Assembly (NCBI GenBank): GCA_021793935.1
Contig: JAJYRV010000018.1
Location: 1 to 15,450, forward strand
Source: Actinomycetes bacterium
GTDB lineage: Bacteria; Actinomycetota; Actinomycetes; Actinomycetales; Beutenbergiaceae
Reading direction: 5' to 3'
Length of the DNA stretch: 15,450 bases
Both the position numbers and the translations under genes were made by a program. The notes under the pieces were generated by a model, which ran no database searches, was not told the DNA's origin, and saw only the letters and a program-made list of their open reading frames with translations. Positions 12,949-15,450 of the stretch are shown here, piece by piece. The first letter of the stretch is position 1; each line of letters starts with the position of its first letter.

Positions 12949-14889
12949 ATGAAGACCCTACGCCTAGCCACGAGCGAGATCGCCCGTCACTCCCGGCCGC
13001 TGAACCGGCTCGCCGTGATCTTCCTGCTCATCGTTCCCACGCTGTACGGGGCGCTGTATCTGTGGTCGAACTGGGACCCGTACGGCGATCTCGATCAGGT
13101 GCCCGTGGCCGTCGTCAACGAGGACGAACCGGTGACGGTGGACGGCACGGACATCGCCGCCGGGGAGGAACTTGTTGACAAGATGCTCCAGGAGCCGGTG
13201 TTCGGCTGGCAGGTCACCGACGCAAAGGACGCGGCGGACGGCTTGGAAGACGGGCGCTACTACATCACGATCACGATCCCCGACGATTTCTCCGCCAACC
13301 TCGCCTCGGGCGCGGACGGCACGCCGGAGAAGGCGACGATCGACATGCGCCGCAACGACGCGAACGGGTTCGTCGTGGGGATCATGGCGGAAACGGTGCA
13401 AAAACAGCTGCACGATCAGGTGAACTCCGCTGCGACGACCGCCTACTTCGAATCGGTGTACGGCTCCCTCGCCGATCTGCGCGATGGGATCGGTCAGGCC
13501 CAGGACGGGGCGCATGACCTCGCCGACGGGCTCGGCGAGGCCAAGAGCGGCTCCGCGGAGCTTGCCGACGGCCTCGTCACGGCGGCCGACGGCGCCCAGG
13601 AGCTCTCCGCGGGATCGGAGCAGGTCGCGGGCGGCACCGAGCAGATCGCCGACGTCATCAACCCGATCGCCAACGACCTCGTGCCCGCGTTGCCGCAGAT
13701 CACCAAGGACGCCGAGGAACTCTCCGGCGCCGCCGATGAGCTCTCCGGGATCGTCTCCGCGGGGGCGAACTCCCTCGACTCCCGGGTCGAGGAGGTCGAT
13801 GCGGCGATCGCAAAGATCGGTGAGGATCACCCCGATGTTGCCGAATCGCAGGCGTACCAGGATCTCGCGGCGGCGGCGGACGCGCTCGCCGGGCGCACCA
13901 ACGAGATCGCGTCGACGACCTCCGATATCCACGATTCGGCGGATCGGGTGCACTCCTCCGCGCAGGCGGCCGTGACCGCCGTCCCCGATCTCCAGACGAA
14001 GATCCGCGACGCGCAATCCGACGTCAATACCCTCAACGACGGCGCCCACCAGGTTTCGGCGGGGCTCGCAGAGTTGGCGCCCCGGCTCGGGGACGCCCGG
14101 GACGGCGCGGGCGAGCTCGCCGATGGGCTCACGGACGCCGCGGCCGGTTCCAATGACCTCGCCGACGGTCTCGATGAGATCATCGCCCAAGTTCCGGCCC
14201 TCGACCGGGACACCCGGGAGGCGAACGCGCAGATCCTCGGCGATCCCACCGACGTCGACCTCGAGGTTGATAACCCCGCCCACGTGTACGGCCGCGGGCT
14301 CGCGCCGTTCTTCTTCGCCATCTCGCTGTGGGTGTTCGGGATCGTCGTCTTCCTCGTCCTGCGCCCGATCTCCGGGCGGGCGCTGGCGAGCCAGGCCAAC
14401 TCCCTGCGCGTGCTGCTCTCGGGGTGGCTGCCGGTCGCGGGCATCGGGCTGGCGGGAGCGTACCTGCTGTACGCGGTCTCGTGGCTGGGGCTCGGCTTGG
14501 ACCCGGTCCATCCGGGCATGTCCGTGCTGGTGATCACCCTGACGGTACTGCTGTTCACCCTCATCGCCCACGCCGCCCGGACCGGGCTCGGCCTCGTGGG
14601 ATCGGCGGTGCTGCTCGTGTTGCTCATGCTCCAACTCACCTCCTCGGCCGGGATCTACCCGATGGAGACCCTGCCCGCCCCGTTGAAGGCGATTCACCCC
14701 TACCTGCCGATGACCTACGTCATCGACGCGCTGCGGATCACGTTCTCGGGAGGTTCCTCGGCGAAACTCGCGGGCGATCTCACCGTGCTCGCCCTGTTCG
14801 CCGCGGCGATGTTCGCCCTCGCGTTCTGGGTGATCCGGCGCAAGCGGACGTGGTCGCTGCTGAGCGTGCACCCGCCGCTCGCGGAATAG
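12949..14889 (+). CDS. YhgE/Pip family membrane protein
   Basis: A 646-aa integral membrane protein of the YhgE/phage infection protein (Pip) family, related to ABC-2-type permeases and to EsaA of type VII secretion. One transmembrane helix near the N-terminus (about 20-40, after a short basic cytoplasmic stretch) is followed by a roughly 400-residue extracytoplasmic part and about five to six helices between residues 451 and 632, ending in an RRKR cytoplasmic tail. The outside part has two blocks of 14-residue repeats of the form DGAxELADGLxxAA (186-241 and 364-412), expected to form an alpha-helical stalk. ATG 12949 is supported by GGGAGG (12937-12942) 6 nt upstream. Pip in Lactococcus is a phage receptor; the general function of the family is not settled. 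Pairing with the ABC-like gene suggests a two-part export or envelope system. Confidence 0.9.
   Translation: MKTLRLATSEIARHSRPLNRLAVIFLLIVPTLYGALYLWSNWDPYGDLDQVPVAVVNEDEPVTVDGTDIAAGEELVDKMLQEPVFGWQVTDAKDAADGLEDGRYYITITIPDDFSANLASGADGTPEKATIDMRRNDANGFVVGIMAETVQKQLHDQVNSAATTAYFESVYGSLADLRDGIGQAQDGAHDLADGLGEAKSGSAELADGLVTAADGAQELSAGSEQVAGGTEQIADVINPIANDLVPALPQITKDAEELSGAADELSGIVSAGANSLDSRVEEVDAAIAKIGEDHPDVAESQAYQDLAAAADALAGRTNEIASTTSDIHDSADRVHSSAQAAVTAVPDLQTKIRDAQSDVNTLNDGAHQVSAGLAELAPRLGDARDGAGELADGLTDAAAGSNDLADGLDEIIAQVPALDRDTREANAQILGDPTDVDLEVDNPAHVYGRGLAPFFFAISLWVFGIVVFLVLRPISGRALASQANSLRVLLSGWLPVAGIGLAGAYLLYAVSWLGLGLDPVHPGMSVLVITLTVLLFTLIAHAARTGLGLVGSAVLLVLLMLQLTSSAGIYPMETLPAPLKAIHPYLPMTYVIDALRITFSGGSSAKLAGDLTVLALFAAAMFALAFWVIRRKRTWSLLSVHPPLAE
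13504..13671 (+). repeat. Four 14-residue heptad-pair repeats in the YhgE/Pip stalk
   Basis: Successive 42-nt units encode DGAHDLADGLGEAK, SGSAELADGLVTAA, DGAQELSAGSEQVA and a diverged fourth unit beginning GGTEQIAD. The protein repeat is clear while the DNA copies are diverged. A second block with the same pattern lies at 14038-14184. Confidence 0.7.
14038..14184 (+). repeat. Second block of 14-residue repeats in the YhgE/Pip stalk
   Basis: Units DGAHQVSAGLAELA, then (after a 7-residue interruption) DGAGELADGLTDAA and AGSNDLADGLDEII match the first block. About 120 residues without the repeat separate the blocks, as in a helical stalk that goes out and returns to the membrane; that topology is inference. 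Confidence 0.6.
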
Positions 14890-14910
14890 GGGCGGGCCCG
14901 GGCAGGCGGT

Positions 14911-14916
14911 TACAGT
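14911..14916 (+). promoter_or_regulatory. -10 hexamer of a possible leaderless methyltransferase promoter
   Basis: TACAGT followed by 6 nt and the ATG at 14923. GGAG is present but only 1 nt before the ATG, too close to serve as a normal ribosome site, so leaderless expression is more likely. No -35 is clear. Confidence 0.35.
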
Positions 14917-14922
14917 TGGAGC

Positions 14923-15450
14923 ATGCGCCCAATTTCGAAGTGGGAAGCGATGGTCACCGCTAACCCCGAGCACTCCCACTGGTACGTTCAACGTTTCCGC
15001 GATATGACCGCCCGCGGTGAGGATATCTACGGCGAGGCCCGGCTCATCGACGCGATGGTCCCCCGCGGCGCGCGGGTTCTCGACGCCGGGTGCGGGCCCG
15101 GGCGGGTGGGGGCGTATCTCGCCCGGCAGGGGCACACGGTCGTCGGCGTCGACGTCGACCCGGTGCTCATCGCCGCTGCCCGCGAGGACCACCCGGAGGC
15201 GACGTGGCTCACCGGCGATCTCGTGGATCTCGATCTGCCCGCCGCGGGAATCGAAGAACCCTTCGACATCATCGTGTGCGCGGGTAACACGATCACCTTC
15301 CTCGCCCCGGAGACCGAGGTGCAGGTGCTGCGCCGCATGGCCCGCCACCTCACGGCGGGCGGCCGCGCGGTGATCGGCTTCGGCATCGGCCGCGGCTATG
15401 GGTTCGACCATTTCCTCGACGACGCCCGCGCGGCCGGGTTCACCGTCGAT
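14923..15450 (+). CDS. Class I SAM-dependent methyltransferase (partial, C-terminus beyond right edge)
   Basis: The 176 visible codons encode a Rossmann-fold methyltransferase. Motif I is VLDAGCGPGRVG (about residues 51-62), followed by VVGVDVDPVLIAAAR, whose acidic residue would bind the SAM ribose, a TGDLVDLDL motif, and FDIIVCAGNTITFLAP before the strand-4 region. A short helical N-terminus with NPEHSHWYVQRFRDM precedes the core, as in many small-molecule methyltransferases. Substrate is unknown. The gene begins 33 bp after the YhgE/Pip stop codon in the same direction, with a TANNNT hexamer just before the ATG, so it may be transcribed separately. No terminator with a T-tract is seen in the gap. 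Confidence 0.88.
   Translation, partial: MRPISKWEAMVTANPEHSHWYVQRFRDMTARGEDIYGEARLIDAMVPRGARVLDAGCGPGRVGAYLARQGHTVVGVDVDPVLIAAAREDHPEATWLTGDLVDLDLPAAGIEEPFDIIVCAGNTITFLAPETEVQVLRRMARHLTAGGRAVIGFGIGRGYGFDHFLDDARAAGFTVD

Noticed and set aside
14890..14922. GC-rich palindromic sequence (GCCCGGGC-like) after the YhgE/Pip stop as a terminator
   Set aside because: The stem is short and has no T-tract, and the next gene begins at 14923; not enough to call a terminator.
12964..15411. A very long open frame (815 codons) on the minus strand opposite the YhgE/Pip and methyltransferase genes
   Set aside because: It is rich in Arg, Gly, Asp and Val, has no recognisable domain, and lies antisense to two genes with clear family motifs; it results from GC-rich codon use.
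1..15450. tRNA, rRNA, CRISPR arrays, insertion sequences, attachment sites
   Set aside because: Looked for and not seen: no tRNA-like cloverleaf, no regularly spaced direct repeats, no transposase or integrase and no terminal inverted repeats.

Overview
The window is GC-rich chromosomal DNA with tightly packed genes, short intergenic gaps and several genes that lack a Shine-Dalgarno sequence but carry a TANNNT -10 hexamer 6-8 nt before the start codon. Together with the gene families (SWIM-type SNF2 helicase, YhgE/Pip membrane protein paired with an ABC-like ATPase, LacI regulator) this points to an actinobacterium, probably of the Micrococcales/Actinomycetales type; the genus cannot be named from the sequence.

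Left part (1-7733): a sugar-acid locus built on two divergent hubs. A Gfo/Idh/MocA oxidoreductase (minus, cut by the left edge) follows larB and larE (minus), the first two steps of nickel-pincer nucleotide (NPN) cofactor synthesis. A LacI-family regulator runs divergently from larE and overlaps the 3' end of a convergent larA-family gene, an NPN-dependent racemase/epimerase. Divergent from larA is a translationally coupled pair: uronate isomerase (uxaC) and a fructuronate/tagaturonate/mannitol-type long-chain dehydrogenase (uxuB-like). Both divergent intergenic regions carry the same TTGCC-N5-TTGCCA element, suggesting shared control. The simplest reading is a hexuronate catabolic module in which hexuronate is isomerised, reduced to an aldonate, and then epimerised at C2 by the nickel enzyme (for example D-mannonate to D-gluconate), in place of or beside mannonate dehydratase. 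No larC (nickel insertion), mannonate/altronate dehydratase or sugar-acid kinase is visible in the window.

Middle (7754-12135): a CynX/NimT-type MFS transporter directly downstream of the uxuB-like gene, possibly the uptake or export partner, and a convergent 1,066-residue SNF2 helicase with an N-terminal SWIM zinc motif.

Right part (12231-15450): an ABC-type ATPase-like protein with degenerate nucleotide-binding motifs, followed 1 bp later by a YhgE/Pip membrane protein with 14-residue repeats, then a class I SAM-dependent methyltransferase cut by the right edge. No tRNA, rRNA, CRISPR array, insertion sequence or gene-free stretch over 300 bases was seen.
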